A stretch of DNA of 9,329 nucleotides from Hyphomicrobiales bacterium (GCA_021730825.1 JAKFYO010000104.1:1-9329); one strand, 5' to 3'. Counted from the stretch's first letter, positions 1 to 8,958 are shown. Numbers and translations: made by a program. The notes: generated from the letters alone by a model not told the origin.

Positions 1-425
1 CAACCGAAGAACAACTGCACGAGGTTGTCGGCGGTAACGAGCGCGAGCATCGCGAAGGTAAAGAGCGAGAGATAGGCGAAGAAGCGCGGACGATGCGGAT
101 CCTCATGCATGTAGCCGATGGAATAAAGATGCACGAGCGCGGAAACGCTGTTCACGACGACCAGCATGACGGCGGTGAGCGTATCGATGCGCAGCGCCCA
201 TTCGACCTTCAGGTCGCCCGCGGAAATCCAGGTGAACAGCGGCACGCGCATGTCGCGGCCGTAAAAGCCGACATCGAAGAATGCGACCCACGACAAGCCT
301 GCCGCGATCAGCAGAAACAGCGTGGTTACGATCTCGGACGGCCGCGCGCCGATGACACGGCCGAACAGGCCTGCGATGAGCGCGCCCGCGAGCGGAAGGA
401 AGACAATGAAGTGATACATCGTCAT
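1..425 (-). CDS. nuoL: NADH-quinone oxidoreductase subunit L (5' part, truncated by window edge)
   Basis: This is the N-terminal 141 codons of NuoL, the large antiporter-like proton-pumping subunit at the tip of the complex I membrane arm; the rest lies beyond base 1. I translated it from the minus strand. It begins MTMYHFIVFLPLAGALIAGL, a typical NuoL first membrane helix, and contains the conserved stretch LVHLYSIGYMHEDPHRPRFF followed by FAMLALVTADNLVQLFFG, the entry to the antiporter core. Two starts are possible: ATG at 425 and ATG at 419. An AAGGG at 437-441 lies 11 bases from the first and 17 from the second, so 425 is preferred, although many family members begin MYH/MYQ, as the 419 start would. 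The gene follows nuoK after 7 bases. The key lysines and glutamates of the pump channel lie mostly outside the window and cannot be checked. Confidence 0.95.
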   Translation of the reverse strand, partial: MTMYHFIVFLPLAGALIAGLFGRVIGARPSEIVTTLFLLIAAGLSWVAFFDVGFYGRDMRVPLFTWISAGDLKVEWALRIDTLTAVMLVVVNSVSALVHLYSIGYMHEDPHRPRFFAYLSLFTFAMLALVTADNLVQLFFG

Positions 426-432
426 GGGTGCA

Positions 433-741
433 TCAGCCCTTCATCGAATTGATGTCTTCGACCGCGATCGAACCGCTGTTGCGGAAGAACACGACGAGAA
501 TGGCAAGACCGATCGCGGCCTCGGCGGCGGCGACCGTCAGCACAAGAAGCGCAAAAATCTGGCCGACGATGTCGTTGTGAAATGCCGAGAACGCCACGAG
601 ATTGATGTTCACGGCAAGCAAAATCAGCTCGATCGACATCAGGATGACGATCACGTTCTTCCGGTTCAGGAAAATGCCGAGCGTACCGAGCGTGAACAAA
701 ATCGCCGCTACGGTCAGGTAATGCGAGAGGCCGACGATCAT
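433..741 (-). CDS. nuoK: NADH-quinone oxidoreductase subunit K
   Basis: NuoK is a three-helix membrane subunit of complex I (the ND4L homologue) that carries two buried glutamates needed for proton translocation. The 102-residue product has the usual alphaproteobacterial length. It shows helix 1 at about 5-24, helix 2 at about 29-52 with Glu38 in [14 protein letters not shown], and helix 3 at about 60-85 with Glu74 in [14 protein letters not shown]. These two correspond to Glu36 and Glu72 of the E. coli protein. The C-terminal [12 protein letters not shown] is the normal family ending. The ATG lies 1 base after the nuoJ stop, and a GAGGGG ribosome binding sequence sits inside the nuoJ tail, so translation is probably coupled. 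Nothing is missing or unusual. Confidence 0.98.
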   Translation of the reverse strand: MIVGLSHYLTVAAILFTLGTLGIFLNRKNVIVILMSIELILLAVNINLVAFSAFHNDIVGQIFALLVLTVAAAEAAIGLAILVVFFRNSGSIAVEDINSMKG

Positions 742-742
742 C

Positions 743-1357
743 TTAGAGCCCCTCGCCCGGCTTTACTTTGACGACTTCGATAGCCGTGTCGCGCGTGCGC
801 GCGTTCTGCGAAGCCACGCTCTGGCGTTTCACGTTCGGGCGGTGATGCAGCGTCAGCACGATTGCGCCGATCATCGCGACCAGCAGGATTGCGCCTGCAA
901 GCTGGAAGTAATGCACATAGGTCGTGTAGAGCACGCGCCCGATCGCTTCGGTATTTGTCACCTGTGCGGGATTCGGGATCGGCGCGGTAATCGCGTTGGT
1001 AATCCCCGGACTTGTAACCCAGCTACCGACGACCAGCACGAGTTCGACCAGAAAGACCAGCCCCACCAGCGCGCCGACCGGAAGATATTGCAGAAAGCCT
1101 TCGCGCAATTCGGCGAAATCCACGTCCAGCATCATCACGACGAAAAGGAACAGCACCGCGACCGCACCGACATAGACCACGACCAAGATCATCGCGAGGA
1201 ATTCCGCGCCGATCAGCAGGAACAGCCCCGCCGCATTCACGAAGGTCAGGATCAGCCACAAGACGGAGTGAACCGGGTTGCGGCCCGCGATCACCATAAA
1301 GGCGGAAGCCACCGCGACCGAAGAGAAGAGATAAAAGAAGAATGCCGGAACGGTCAT
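743..1357 (-). CDS. nuoJ: NADH-quinone oxidoreductase subunit J
   Basis: NuoJ (ND6 homologue) is a membrane subunit of complex I that links the quinone-reaction region to the proton pumps through its third helix. The 204-residue product has about five hydrophobic segments. The conserved third helix, at about 52-77, reads [20 protein letters not shown] and on into FVVMML, with Glu52 and Tyr62 in the positions typical of the family; this is the helix that forms the pi-bulge in solved structures. The segment after it ([10 protein letters not shown]) and the last helix ([20 protein letters not shown]) are also typical. The C-terminal 30 or so residues are hydrophilic and likely cytoplasmic. The ATG is 4 bases beyond the nuoI stop. 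The upstream GGTGAT is only a weak ribosome binding sequence, which fits re-initiation after nuoI. Confidence 0.97.
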   Translation of the reverse strand: MTVPAFFFYLFSSVAVASAFMVIAGRNPVHSVLWLILTFVNAAGLFLLIGAEFLAMILVVVYVGAVAVLFLFVVMMLDVDFAELREGFLQYLPVGALVGLVFLVELVLVVGSWVTSPGITNAITAPIPNPAQVTNTEAIGRVLYTTYVHYFQLAGAILLVAMIGAIVLTLHHRPNVKRQSVASQNARTRDTAIEVVKVKPGEGL

Positions 1358-1361
1358 GCGA

Positions 1362-1850
1362 TCACCGGTACGGCGCGTCGAGCGAAAGATTCTTCGCTAT
1401 CTCGCGCTCCCAGCGGTCGCCATTCGCGAGCAGCCGCTCTTTGTCGTAATAAAGTTCTTCGCGCGTTTCAGTCGCGAATTCGAAATTCGGACCTTCCACG
1501 ATGGCATCGACCGGGCACGCTTCCTGGCACAGTCCGCAATAGATGCACTTCACCATGTCGATGTCGTAGCGCGTGGTGCGGCGCGTGCCATCGTTCCGGC
1601 GCGGACCGGCTTCGATGGTGATCGCTTGCGCCGGACAGATCGCCTCGCAGAGTTTGCAGGCGATACAGCGCTCCTCGCCGTTCGGATAGCGGCGCAGCGC
1701 ATGTTCCCCGCGGAAGCGCGGCGAGAGATAGCCCTTCTCGAACGGATAGTTCAGTGTCGATTTCTTCGCGAAGAAATAGCGCATCGCGAGGAAGAACGCC
1801 GAGACGAACTCCCAGAGGAAAATCGAGCGGGCGGCGCGGTCGAGTTTCAT
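1362..1850 (-). CDS. nuoI: NADH-quinone oxidoreductase subunit I, 2x[4Fe-4S] ferredoxin-like
   Basis: NuoI carries the two [4Fe-4S] clusters N6a and N6b that pass electrons from NuoG towards NuoB (TYKY homologue). With the ATG at 1850 it has 162 residues, the usual alphaproteobacterial length. An amphipathic N-terminal region (about 5-27) holds the subunit against the membrane arm. Cluster ligands are all present in two CxxCxxCxxxCP motifs: Cys62, 65, 68, 72 and Cys102, 105, 108, 112. The flanking text, [20 protein letters not shown], is highly conserved. A longer frame with a GTG at 1862 exists, but the ATG at 1850 overlaps the nuoH stop as ATGA and gives the family length, so I chose it. 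The nuoH-nuoI overlap implies coupled translation. Confidence 0.97.
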   Translation of the reverse strand: MKLDRAARSIFLWEFVSAFFLAMRYFFAKKSTLNYPFEKGYLSPRFRGEHALRRYPNGEERCIACKLCEAICPAQAITIEAGPRRNDGTRRTTRYDIDMVKCIYCGLCQEACPVDAIVEGPNFEFATETREELYYDKERLLANGDRWEREIAKNLSLDAPYR

Positions 1851-2878
1851 TTCGGTGCCCACCCCGTGAAGTGAAGAACAGCGGCGACGACGACGACCAT
1901 CGCGAGCGATAGCGGCAGGAACACTTTCCAGCCGAGGCGCATCAACTGGTCATAGCGGTAGCGTGGCACGATCGCCTTCGCCATCGCGAACAGGAAGAAC
2001 ATGAAGCAGACTTTGATCACGAACCAGACGATGCCGGGCAGCCAGTTGAACGGCGCGACATCGAACGGCGGCAGCCAGCCGCCGAGGAACAGGATCGTGC
2101 CCATCGCGCACATCGTGACGATCGCCACGTATTCGCCGAGCATGAACAGGAGATACGGCGTCGAGGAGTATTCGACCATGAAGCCGGCGACGAGTTCGGA
2201 CTCTGCTTCGACGAGATCGAACGGCGGACGGTTCGTTTCCGCGAGCGCCGAAACATAGAAGATCACGAACATCGGCAGGAGCGGCAGCCAGTACCACTGG
2301 AACATACCCCACGGCCCGTTCTGCGCTTCGACGATCTTGGTCAGGTTCAGCGAGCCCGCGCACATGAGCACGGTGATGATCACGAAGCCGATCGAGACTT
2401 CGTAGGACACCATCTGCGCCGCGGAACGAAGTGCAGCGAGGAACGGATACTTCGAGTTCGACGCCCAGCCCGCCATGATCACGCCGTAGACCATCAAGGA
2501 TGAGATCGCGAATATATAAAGAATGCCGACATTGATTTCGGCAATCGACCAGCCGGGGTGCACCGGAATTACTGCCCACGCGGCAAGCGCAAGCACGCAG
2601 GTGACGAGCGGTGCCAGCAGAAACACGCCCTTGTTCGCGCCCGCTGGAATGATCGGCTCTTTCAGCACGAATTTCAGAAGATCGGCAAAAGATTGCAGCA
2701 GGCCGAACGGGCCGACTACGTTGGGGCCACGGCGCATTTGCACCGCCGCCCAGATTTTCCGGTCGGCCAAGAGAATGTAGGCGATGAAAATCAGGAGTGC
2801 GACGAGCAGCAACACGCTCTGCGCGAGAATGATGATGATCGGCCAGAGTGTCTGCCAGAAGAAATCCATCCAGTTCAT
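1847..2878 (-). CDS. nuoH: NADH-quinone oxidoreductase subunit H
   Basis: NuoH (ND1 homologue) is the membrane subunit that forms the quinone channel together with NuoD and NuoB and joins the two arms of complex I. The 343-residue product has about eight hydrophobic helices. Conserved elements in order are: [18 protein letters not shown] at about 49-66, the [11 protein letters not shown] helix at 150-160, and the acidic loop [20 protein letters not shown] at 213-232, followed by [18 protein letters not shown]. This loop, rich in Glu and Asp, is thought to couple quinone chemistry to pumping. The C-terminal region [22 protein letters not shown] is also standard. The ATG lies 6 bases after the nuoG stop, with a GGCGGAG binding sequence overlapping the nuoG stop. 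The stop overlaps the nuoI start by 4 bases. Confidence 0.98.
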   Translation of the reverse strand: MNWMDFFWQTLWPIIIILAQSVLLLVALLIFIAYILLADRKIWAAVQMRRGPNVVGPFGLLQSFADLLKFVLKEPIIPAGANKGVFLLAPLVTCVLALAAWAVIPVHPGWSIAEINVGILYIFAISSLMVYGVIMAGWASNSKYPFLAALRSAAQMVSYEVSIGFVIITVLMCAGSLNLTKIVEAQNGPWGMFQWYWLPLLPMFVIFYVSALAETNRPPFDLVEAESELVAGFMVEYSSTPYLLFMLGEYVAIVTMCAMGTILFLGGWLPPFDVAPFNWLPGIVWFVIKVCFMFFLFAMAKAIVPRYRYDQLMRLGWKVFLPLSLAMVVVVAAVLHFTGWAPK

Positions 2879-2884
2879 CGCGCG

Positions 2885-4945
2885 TTACTCCGCCGCCTGC
2901 GGGAGCTTGCCCGCGGCAAGACGCGAGCATTCCGCCATGATAGCCGACGCACGCGCGATGGGATTGGTGAGATAGAAGTCCGTGACCGGCGACTTGAAGG
3001 CGGTCTTTTTCGCATCTCCGCCGAGCTTCGAGAGTTTTGCAAGCGCGGAGCTATCTGCCGGCACGATCTGGTCGAGTTTTGCGAGATGCGGGTGTGCCGC
3101 GAACATCTGCTGGCGAAGTTGTGCGAGCGAATCCCACGGCAGTTTGTAACCGATCACGTCGGAGAGCGCTCGCAAGATCGCCCAGTCTTCGCGCGCATCG
3201 CCCGGAGCGAACGCCGCGCGTTTCGCAAGCTGCGGGCGGCCTTCGGTATTGACGAAGATGCCGGACTTTTCGGTGTAGGCGGCAGCCGGAAGAATGACGT
3301 CGGCGCGATGCGCGCCGCGGTCGCCATGCGTGCCGATGTAAACGACGAAGGCGTCGCTCTCGACTTCGATCTCGTCCGCACCGAGCAGGAATAGAACGTC
3401 GAGCGCCTTGGCCTTTACCATCTCGCGCGCCGTCAAACCGCCCTCGCCCGGCACTGCGCCGACATCGAGAGCACCAACGCGCGACGCCGCGGTGTGCAAG
3501 ACCGAGAAACCGTTCCAGCCATCCGAGATGCCGCCGACCGAGTGAACGGACTTCGAGAACATCGACAAGATTGCTTCGCCGTCCGGACGCGAGAGCGCGC
3601 CCTGACCGATCAGCCAGATCTGCTTCTGGAGCTTCGCCTTCTTGTGCTTCACGAAATCGGCGAGCGTATCCGGCCCCGCGCCGAGATAAGCGTAGTCATA
3701 CGTCAGATCGGCTTTCTCGCCGATGAGGCCGACTTTAAAATTACCCGCGCGCCAGCGTTTGCGGATGCGCGCATTGATGACCGGCGCTTCCTTGCGCGGA
3801 TTCGCGCCGATGATCATCATGCCGTCGGCTTGTTCGATCCCGGCGATGGTCGCGTTGAAGAGATAGCTCGCGCGACCCCACTTCGGATGCAGCACCGAAC
3901 CGTCCTGGCGGCAATCGAGGTTCGGCGAACCGATCGCGTCCATCAGCTTCTTCAGCGCAAACGACTCTTCCGTCGTCGAAAGATCGCCGACGATGGCGCC
4001 GACTTTCTTCGCGTTCGTCGCGCGCATTTTCTCTGCAATGGCCGCAAAGGCATCCGCCCAGCTCGCCTGCACCAGCTTGCCCTTCACGCGCACATAAGGC
4101 TTGTCGAGACGCTGCGTGCGCAAACCGTCCCAGATGAAACGCGACTTGTCGGAAATCCATTCCTCGTTCACGTCTTCATGCAACCGCGGCATCACGCGCT
4201 GTACTTCGCGGCCGCGCACATCGACGCGGATGTTCGAGCCCGCCGCGTCCATCGCGTCGATGCTCTCGGTCTTCGTCAATTCCCAAGGCCGCGCCTGAAA
4301 CGCGTAAGGCTTCGAAGTCAGCGCGCCGACTGGACAAAGGTCGATGACATTGCCCTGCAATTCGGACGACATCGCTTTTTCGAGATAGGTCGTGATCTCC
4401 ATGTCCTCGCCGCGGCCGATCGCGCCGAGTTCGGAGACGCCAGCGACTTCGGTTGCAAAGCGGATGCAGCGCGTGCAGTGGATGCAGCGCGTCATGATCG
4501 TCTTGACCAGCGGGCCGATATATTTGTCTTCGACCGCGCGCTTGTTTTCTTCGTAGCGCGACTTGTCGACGCCGTAGGCCATCGCCTGATCTTGCAGATC
4601 GCACTCGCCGCCCTGATCGCAGATCGGGCAATCGAGCGGATGGTTGATCAGAAGAAACTCCATCACGCCTTCGCGTGCCTTCTTCACCATCGGCGTCTTG
4701 GTGTTGACGACCGGCGGCTCGCCGTTCGGGCCCGGACGACAATCCTTCACGGCCCATGCGCACGACGCGACCGGCTTCGGCGAACCTTTCAGTTCAACGA
4801 GGCACATGCGGCAGTTGCCGGCGATCGAAAGACGCTCGTGGAAACAGAAACGTGGAACTTCCGCGCCTGCGAGTTCAGCCGCCTGCAACAGCGTGAACTC
4901 GGCCGGTACTTCGATTTCTTTTCCGTCGACGATCAGCTTGGGCAT
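2885..4945 (-). CDS. nuoG: NADH-quinone oxidoreductase subunit G
   Basis: NuoG is the largest peripheral-arm subunit (75 kDa subunit homologue) and carries three Fe-S clusters between NuoF and NuoI. The 686-residue product has an N-terminal [2Fe-2S] ferredoxin domain with Cys34, 45, 48 and 62 (N1a-type cluster in this subunit). The N5 [4Fe-4S] site follows, with its unusual histidine ligand: His102, Cys106, Cys109, Cys115. The N4 [4Fe-4S] site has Cys154, 157, 160 and 204. From about residue 220 on lies a molybdopterin-oxidoreductase-like domain, recognisable at [20 protein letters not shown] (about 375-394), which in complex I holds no cofactor. I see no fourth-cluster (N7) cysteine set of the E. 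coli type, as expected for an alphaproteobacterial or mitochondrial-type NuoG. The ATG is 3 bases past the nuoF stop, with a GGCGGAG binding sequence at the end of nuoF. Confidence 0.98.
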   Translation of the reverse strand: MPKLIVDGKEIEVPAEFTLLQAAELAGAEVPRFCFHERLSIAGNCRMCLVELKGSPKPVASCAWAVKDCRPGPNGEPPVVNTKTPMVKKAREGVMEFLLINHPLDCPICDQGGECDLQDQAMAYGVDKSRYEENKRAVEDKYIGPLVKTIMTRCIHCTRCIRFATEVAGVSELGAIGRGEDMEITTYLEKAMSSELQGNVIDLCPVGALTSKPYAFQARPWELTKTESIDAMDAAGSNIRVDVRGREVQRVMPRLHEDVNEEWISDKSRFIWDGLRTQRLDKPYVRVKGKLVQASWADAFAAIAEKMRATNAKKVGAIVGDLSTTEESFALKKLMDAIGSPNLDCRQDGSVLHPKWGRASYLFNATIAGIEQADGMMIIGANPRKEAPVINARIRKRWRAGNFKVGLIGEKADLTYDYAYLGAGPDTLADFVKHKKAKLQKQIWLIGQGALSRPDGEAILSMFSKSVHSVGGISDGWNGFSVLHTAASRVGALDVGAVPGEGGLTAREMVKAKALDVLFLLGADEIEVESDAFVVYIGTHGDRGAHRADVILPAAAYTEKSGIFVNTEGRPQLAKRAAFAPGDAREDWAILRALSDVIGYKLPWDSLAQLRQQMFAAHPHLAKLDQIVPADSSALAKLSKLGGDAKKTAFKSPVTDFYLTNPIARASAIMAECSRLAAGKLPQAAE

Positions 4946-4948
4946 GGC

Positions 4949-6253
4949 TTACTCCGCCGCCACGAGCACAGAGTCGCTATGCGGGTTCGCCGCATAATCG
5001 TCGATGCGCTTTTCGATTTCATGCCGGAAGTGGCGGATGAGCCCTTGCACCGGCCACGCCGCGGCGTCGCCAAGCGCGCAGATGGTGTGGCCTTCGACCT
5101 GCCCCGCGACGTCGAGCAGCAAATCAATTTCTTTCTTCTGCGCGCGGCCTTCGGCCATACGTGTGAGCACGCGCCACATCCAGCCGGTGCCTTCGCGGCA
5201 CGGCGTACACTGGCCGCAGCTCTCGTGCTTGTAGAAATAAGAGATGCGCGCGATGGCGCGCACAACATCGGTAGACTTGTCCATTACGATCACGGCGGCG
5301 GTGCCGAGACCGGAGCGCAGTTCTTTGAGCGCGTCGAAATCCATCGGGCAGTCGATGATCTGCGCGGCCGGCACGATCGGCACCGACGAGCCGCCAGGAA
5401 TGCACGCGAGCAAATTATCCCAGCCGCCGCGAATGCCGCCGCAATGCTTGTCGATCAGCTCGCGGAACGGAATGCTCATCGCTTCTTCGACGTTGCACGG
5501 CTGATTGACGTGGCCGGAAACGCAGAAGAGTTTGGTGCCCGCGTTGTTCGGACGGCCGAAGCTCGCGAACCATCCAGCGCCGCGACGCAGAATATCCGGC
5601 GCGACCGCAATGGACTCGACGTTGTTCACGGTCGTCGGACAGCCATAGAGACCGACGTTAGCCGGGAACGGCGGCTTCAGCCGCGGCATGCCCTTCTTGC
5701 CTTCGAGACTCTCTAAGAGCGCAGTTTCCTCGCCGCAGATGTAAGCGCCAGCACCATGATGCACATAGAGATCGAAATCCCAGCCGCACTTGTTTTTCTT
5801 CCCGAGCAGACCCGCCTCGTAGGCCTGCTCGATTGCGGCTTCCATGCGCTCGCGCTCGTGGATGTATTCGCCGCGCACATAGATGTAGCCGACATGCGCA
5901 TTCATCGCGAAACCCGCGATCAGACAGCCTTCGATCAGAAGATGCGGATCGTGCCGCATGATCTCGCGGTCTTTACAGGTGCCGGGCTCGGACTCGTCCG
6001 CATTGACCACGAGATAACTCGGGCGTCCGTCGGTACTCTCCTTCGGCATGAACGACCACTTAAGGCCGGTCGGGAATCCCGCTCCGCCGCGCCCGCGCAG
6101 GCCGGACGCTTTCATCTCGTTGATGATCCAGTCGCGGCCCTTCGTGATGAGGGACTTGGTACCGTCCCACGCGCCGCGCTTCATCGCGCCCTTGAGGCCC
6201 CAGTCATGGACGCCGTAGAGATTTTGAAAAATGCGATCCTTGTCGGCGAGCAT
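4949..6253 (-). CDS. nuoF: NADH-quinone oxidoreductase subunit F (NADH- and FMN-binding)
   Basis: NuoF (51 kDa subunit homologue) binds NADH and FMN, performs the primary hydride transfer and holds the N3 [4Fe-4S] cluster. The 434-residue product is full length. The FMN/NADH fold is marked by [16 protein letters not shown] at 51-66, [13 protein letters not shown] at 84-96, and [19 protein letters not shown] at 167-185. The N3 ligands are Cys346, 349 and 352 (in [15 protein letters not shown]) and Cys392. The ATG lies 1 base after the nuoE stop and is served by a strong GAGGAG at 6261-6266 inside the nuoE tail, 7 bases upstream. This binding site fixes the start clearly. No residue expected for catalysis is missing. 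Confidence 0.98.
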   Translation of the reverse strand: MLADKDRIFQNLYGVHDWGLKGAMKRGAWDGTKSLITKGRDWIINEMKASGLRGRGGAGFPTGLKWSFMPKESTDGRPSYLVVNADESEPGTCKDREIMRHDPHLLIEGCLIAGFAMNAHVGYIYVRGEYIHERERMEAAIEQAYEAGLLGKKNKCGWDFDLYVHHGAGAYICGEETALLESLEGKKGMPRLKPPFPANVGLYGCPTTVNNVESIAVAPDILRRGAGWFASFGRPNNAGTKLFCVSGHVNQPCNVEEAMSIPFRELIDKHCGGIRGGWDNLLACIPGGSSVPIVPAAQIIDCPMDFDALKELRSGLGTAAVIVMDKSTDVVRAIARISYFYKHESCGQCTPCREGTGWMWRVLTRMAEGRAQKKEIDLLLDVAGQVEGHTICALGDAAAWPVQGLIRHFRHEIEKRIDDYAANPHSDSVLVAAE

Positions 6254-6254
6254 C

Positions 6255-6857
6255 TTACTTCTCCTCGCCCTTCAACGTCGTGAGACCGCCCGACGGAGCC
6301 GAATACTGGCGGTCGACCTGCGGACCCACCTTTACTTTTTTGCCGCTCGCAAGATTGTCCATGAGCTTGTTGAGCAACTCAGGCGTCAGATCTTCGTAGT
6401 AATCGTCGTTGATCTGCACCATCGGCGCATTCACGCAGGCGCCGAGGCACTCGACTTCCAGCCAAGAAAACTTTCCGTCCTTCGAGACTTCGCGCTGTTC
6501 GCCGATCCGCTTTTTGCAGACTTTGATCAGGTCTTCCGCGCCGCGCAGCGCGCAAGGCGTGGTGCCGCAGACCTGAATAAAGTGTTCGCCGACCGGCTCG
6601 AGGTTGAACATCGTGTAGAAGGTCGCGACTTCCAGCACGCGGATATGCGCCATGCCGAGCATGTCCGCGACGTGACGCATCGCGACTTCCGGTAGCCAGC
6701 CGCCGGCCTGTTTCTGCGCCTGCCACAACAGCGGGATCACCGCGGACGCCTGCCGGCCTTCGGGGTATTTTGCGATCTGCTTCTTCGCCCACTCTTCGTT
6801 CTTCTTGTTGAACGAGAAGCTTTTCGGCTGCTCTGCTGCGAGACGGCGGACGGCCAT
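6255..6857 (-). CDS. nuoE: NADH-quinone oxidoreductase subunit E
   Basis: NuoE (24 kDa subunit homologue) is a thioredoxin-like subunit that carries the [2Fe-2S] cluster N1a beside the FMN of NuoF. The 200-residue product has an N-terminal helical region, including [20 protein letters not shown] at about 31-50, then the thioredoxin-like domain. The four ligands are Cys97 and Cys102 (CGTTPC) and Cys137 and Cys141 (CLGAC). The C-terminal tail [20 protein letters not shown] resembles the tail of mitochondrial NDUFV2 and is longer than in E. coli NuoE. The ATG overlaps the TAA of the preceding methyltransferase gene by one base (TAATG), and GAGGGAG in the end of that gene provides the binding site. 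It is followed by nuoF after a single base. Confidence 0.98.
   Translation of the reverse strand: MAVRRLAAEQPKSFSFNKKNEEWAKKQIAKYPEGRQASAVIPLLWQAQKQAGGWLPEVAMRHVADMLGMAHIRVLEVATFYTMFNLEPVGEHFIQVCGTTPCALRGAEDLIKVCKKRIGEQREVSKDGKFSWLEVECLGACVNAPMVQINDDYYEDLTPELLNKLMDNLASGKKVKVGPQVDRQYSAPSGGLTTLKGEEK
6261..6266 (-). promoter_or_regulatory. Ribosome binding site of nuoF
   Basis: The minus strand reads GAGGAG within the last codons of nuoE (coding the end of GEEK), 7 bases before the nuoF ATG at 6253. It settles the nuoF start and shows that the nuoE tail doubles as the nuoF initiation region. Confidence 0.75.
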
Positions 6858-7771
6858 TAGTACGCTCCCTCGCTGAACACTTCCGCCCAGCGCGAGCCGC
6901 GCTTGTAGGCAAAGAAGTCGTGCGCGGAGAGTTTTGCCTGCGCGATCTGTTCCAGGTTGCGAATCTTCGAAAGTTTCATGTCACGGCCGAGATGCCAGAT
7001 TTCCATGTCGCCCGCAGCAAGCAGATGCGCCGACGCCGGGTGATCCAGTTCCTTTTCGTGATCTTCGTACACAAGCAACGCACCCGCTTCGATCGTCCTG
7101 CTGCCGCCCTTCATCGCGGCAACCTCGACACCCTCGACATCGAGTTTGATCACGATCGGCTGTCCGTTAGCCGGAAGAAACTTGTCTGCCACATCGTCGA
7201 TCGTGATGGTTTCGACTTCCTCGACATGCACGCTCGCGCCTTTGTGCCAGTCCGGATTGAGCGAGCGGCCGAAATGCATTTTGCCGTAGAGCTTCAAGGT
7301 GTCGCCGGTGCGATCCGAAATCGCGCGGCGGATCGCGGTGAAGCGGTCGCCGTTTGCGTGCGCGTTATTCGAGAGCAGATCGAAATTGCTCTCTGCGGCT
7401 TCAATGGCAACCGTTTTATGCGCACCGAATTCGTGGCCCGAAACGCGCAGCGACCAGTAACCCATGTTCGCGCCGCAATCGATCATCGCATAGGGCACGT
7501 CCTTGATGCGACGGAACAGCCAGTCGACAACCGGCTCATAAACGCGGCCTAGAAATACGCCATGCCAGTAATGATCGCCGAGCGGAAAGATAAAGCGCGT
7601 GTCGGCATCGAGCTGTACGCTGGTCAGGCCGTTCTTCAGATGTGCGGCACGCGCGAGCTTCGCGAGCCGCGTAAAGCGTTTCCAACTCACGCCGTCGCGC
7701 GCGCCATAAGCGCGCAATCCGCTTGCGAGCATGCGCGCAAACGCGGTCGGTTCGCGGAAGGAATGGGCCAT
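6857..7771 (-). CDS. FkbM family SAM-dependent methyltransferase inside the nuo operon
   Basis: This is a class I SAM-dependent methyltransferase of the FkbM type (Methyltransf_21), not a complex I subunit. Numbering from the ATG at 7771 (304 aa), the SAM-binding motif I is YAMIDCGANMGYWSLR, with Asp98, Gly100, Asn102 and Gly104. The acidic residue ending beta-2 is Glu124 in TVAIEAAESN. The family signature IVIKLDVEGVEVAAMKGG lies at about 206-223 and is followed by ALLVYEDHEKE. The first 90 residues are variable and may recognise the substrate. No signal peptide or convincing membrane helix is seen, so it is probably cytoplasmic. FkbM enzymes are mostly O-methyltransferases acting on natural products or glycans; the substrate here is unknown. 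A GTG at 7774 would add one residue. The gene overlaps the nuoD stop and the nuoE start by one base each, so it is translated as part of the operon. The frame is intact, with no sign of decay. Confidence 0.9.
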   Translation of the reverse strand: MAHSFREPTAFARMLASGLRAYGARDGVSWKRFTRLAKLARAAHLKNGLTSVQLDADTRFIFPLGDHYWHGVFLGRVYEPVVDWLFRRIKDVPYAMIDCGANMGYWSLRVSGHEFGAHKTVAIEAAESNFDLLSNNAHANGDRFTAIRRAISDRTGDTLKLYGKMHFGRSLNPDWHKGASVHVEEVETITIDDVADKFLPANGQPIVIKLDVEGVEVAAMKGGSRTIEAGALLVYEDHEKELDHPASAHLLAAGDMEIWHLGRDMKLSKIRNLEQIAQAKLSAHDFFAYKRGSRWAEVFSEGAY

Positions 7772-8958
7772 CACCGGTCCACCTCCCCGAACACGATGTC
7801 GAGCGAGCCGAGGATCGCCGACACGTCCGCGAGCATGTAGCCGCGCGAGAGATAATCCATCGCCTGCAAATGCGCGAAGCCGGGCGCGCGGATTTTGCAG
7901 CGATACGGTTTGTTGGTGCCGTCGGCAACGAGATAGACGCCGAACTCGCCCTTCGGCGCTTCGACCGCGGCATACACTTCGCCGGCCGGAACGTGGTAAC
8001 CTTCCGTGTAAAGCTTGAAGTGATGGATCAGCGCTTCCATCGAGCGCTTCATCTCGCCGCGCTTCGGCGGCACGATCTTGTTGTCCTTGGTCGAAACCGG
8101 ACCCTTCTCTTTATCGAGACGGTCGAGACACTGCTTCATGATGCGGACCGACTGGCGCATCTCTTCCATACGAATGTGATAGCGGTCGTAGCAGTCGCCG
8201 TTCTTGCCGATCGGAATATCGAAATCCATATCGGCATAGCATTCGTAAGGCTGCGACTTGCGTAAGTCCCACGCCGCGCCCGAGCCGCGCACCATCACAC
8301 CCGAAAAGCCCCAGGCCCATGCTTCTTCCAGCGTCACGATACCGATGTCGGCGTTGCGCTGCTTGAAGATGCGGTTCTCGGAAAGCAGGCGGTCGAGATC
8401 GTCGACGACTTTCAGGAACGGATCGCAGAACGCGCGAATGTCATCGACAAGCTGTTGCGGAATATCCTGATGCACGCCGCCGGGACGGAAGTAGGCTGCG
8501 TGCATGCGCGAGCCTGATGCGCGCTCGTAGAAGATCATGAGCTTTTCACGCTCTTCGAATCCCCAAAGCGGCGGCGTCAGCGCGCCGACGTCCATCGCCT
8601 GTGTCGTCACGTTCAGGAGATGCGAAAGGATTCGCCCGATTTCCGAATAAAGAACGCGGATCAACTGCCCGCGGATCGGCACCTCGAGGCCGGTGAGCTT
8701 TTCGACCGCGAGACAGAAGGCGTGCTCCTGATTCATCGGCGCCACGTAATCTAGCCGGTCGAAATAAGGGATCGCCTGCAGATACGTCTTCGCTTCGATC
8801 AGCTTCTCGGTGCCACGATGCAGGAGACCGATATGCGGATCGACGCGCTCGACCACTTCGCCGTCGAGTTCCAGCACGAGGCGCAACACGCCGTGCGCCG
8901 CCGGATGCTGCGGCCCGAAGTTGATCGTGAAATTTCTGGTGGGGGCTTGTTCGTTCAT
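7771..8958 (-). CDS. nuoD: NADH-quinone oxidoreductase subunit D
   Basis: NuoD (49 kDa subunit homologue) forms the quinone-reduction pocket with NuoB and NuoH. The 395-residue product is a free NuoD, not a NuoCD fusion. The conserved N-terminal hairpin is [20 protein letters not shown] at about 8-27. His22 and Tyr71 (in FDRLDY) match the two residues that contact the quinone head group in known structures (bovine His59 and Tyr108). HRGTEK (47-52) includes Arg48, the counterpart of bovine Arg85, which is dimethylated in mitochondria. Further conserved text includes [14 protein letters not shown], and the C-terminus is the invariant-type [12 protein letters not shown]. The ATG overlaps the stop of the preceding thioesterase gene as ATGA, with only a weak AAGGCG upstream, suggesting translational coupling. 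Confidence 0.98.
   Translation of the reverse strand: MNEQAPTRNFTINFGPQHPAAHGVLRLVLELDGEVVERVDPHIGLLHRGTEKLIEAKTYLQAIPYFDRLDYVAPMNQEHAFCLAVEKLTGLEVPIRGQLIRVLYSEIGRILSHLLNVTTQAMDVGALTPPLWGFEEREKLMIFYERASGSRMHAAYFRPGGVHQDIPQQLVDDIRAFCDPFLKVVDDLDRLLSENRIFKQRNADIGIVTLEEAWAWGFSGVMVRGSGAAWDLRKSQPYECYADMDFDIPIGKNGDCYDRYHIRMEEMRQSVRIMKQCLDRLDKEKGPVSTKDNKIVPPKRGEMKRSMEALIHHFKLYTEGYHVPAGEVYAAVEAPKGEFGVYLVADGTNKPYRCKIRAPGFAHLQAMDYLSRGYMLADVSAILGSLDIVFGEVDR
7779..7788 (-). promoter_or_regulatory. Ribosome binding site of the FkbM methyltransferase gene
   Basis: The minus strand reads GGGGAGGTGG here, inside the last codons of nuoD. It contains GGAGGTG, a near-perfect match to the 16S rRNA anti-Shine-Dalgarno end and among the strongest such sites I found in the window. 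The ATG at 7771 is 8 bases past the end of GGAGGTG and the GTG at 7774 is 5 bases past it, so the ATG is slightly favoured. The strength of the site suggests the methyltransferase is actively translated rather than a passive remnant. Confidence 0.7.

Noticed and set aside
842..1621. A 259-codon plus-strand open frame antisense to nuoJ and nuoI
   Set aside because: Composition rich in His, Gln, Arg and Asp without domains, opposite strongly conserved membrane and Fe-S proteins. It is a shadow of the coding strand.
1851..1862. GTG at 1862 as the nuoI start
   Set aside because: It would add four residues (MGTE) not expected in the family; the ATG at 1850 gives 162 residues and an ATGA junction with nuoH.
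1950..2930. A 326-codon minus-strand frame overlapping nuoH
   Set aside because: It is an alternative frame of nuoH with Arg-rich low-information sequence; the nuoH frame carries all conserved motifs.
3494..5716. A 740-codon plus-strand open frame antisense to nuoG and nuoF
   Set aside because: It uses the same triplets as both nuoG and nuoF read backwards (the 3-base gap keeps the frame, and the nuoF stop TAA reads as TTA). Such a frame closes only at sense codons TTA, CTA or TCA, which are rare in this GC-rich DNA; it ends at a TTA leucine codon of nuoF. The product is rich in Arg, His and Asp with no recognisable domain.
6857..7771. The methyltransferase as part of a mobile element or recent insertion
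   Set aside because: No inverted repeats, target-site duplications, transposase or recombinase are visible, and base use looks like its neighbours by eye; the precise overlaps argue for an established operon member.
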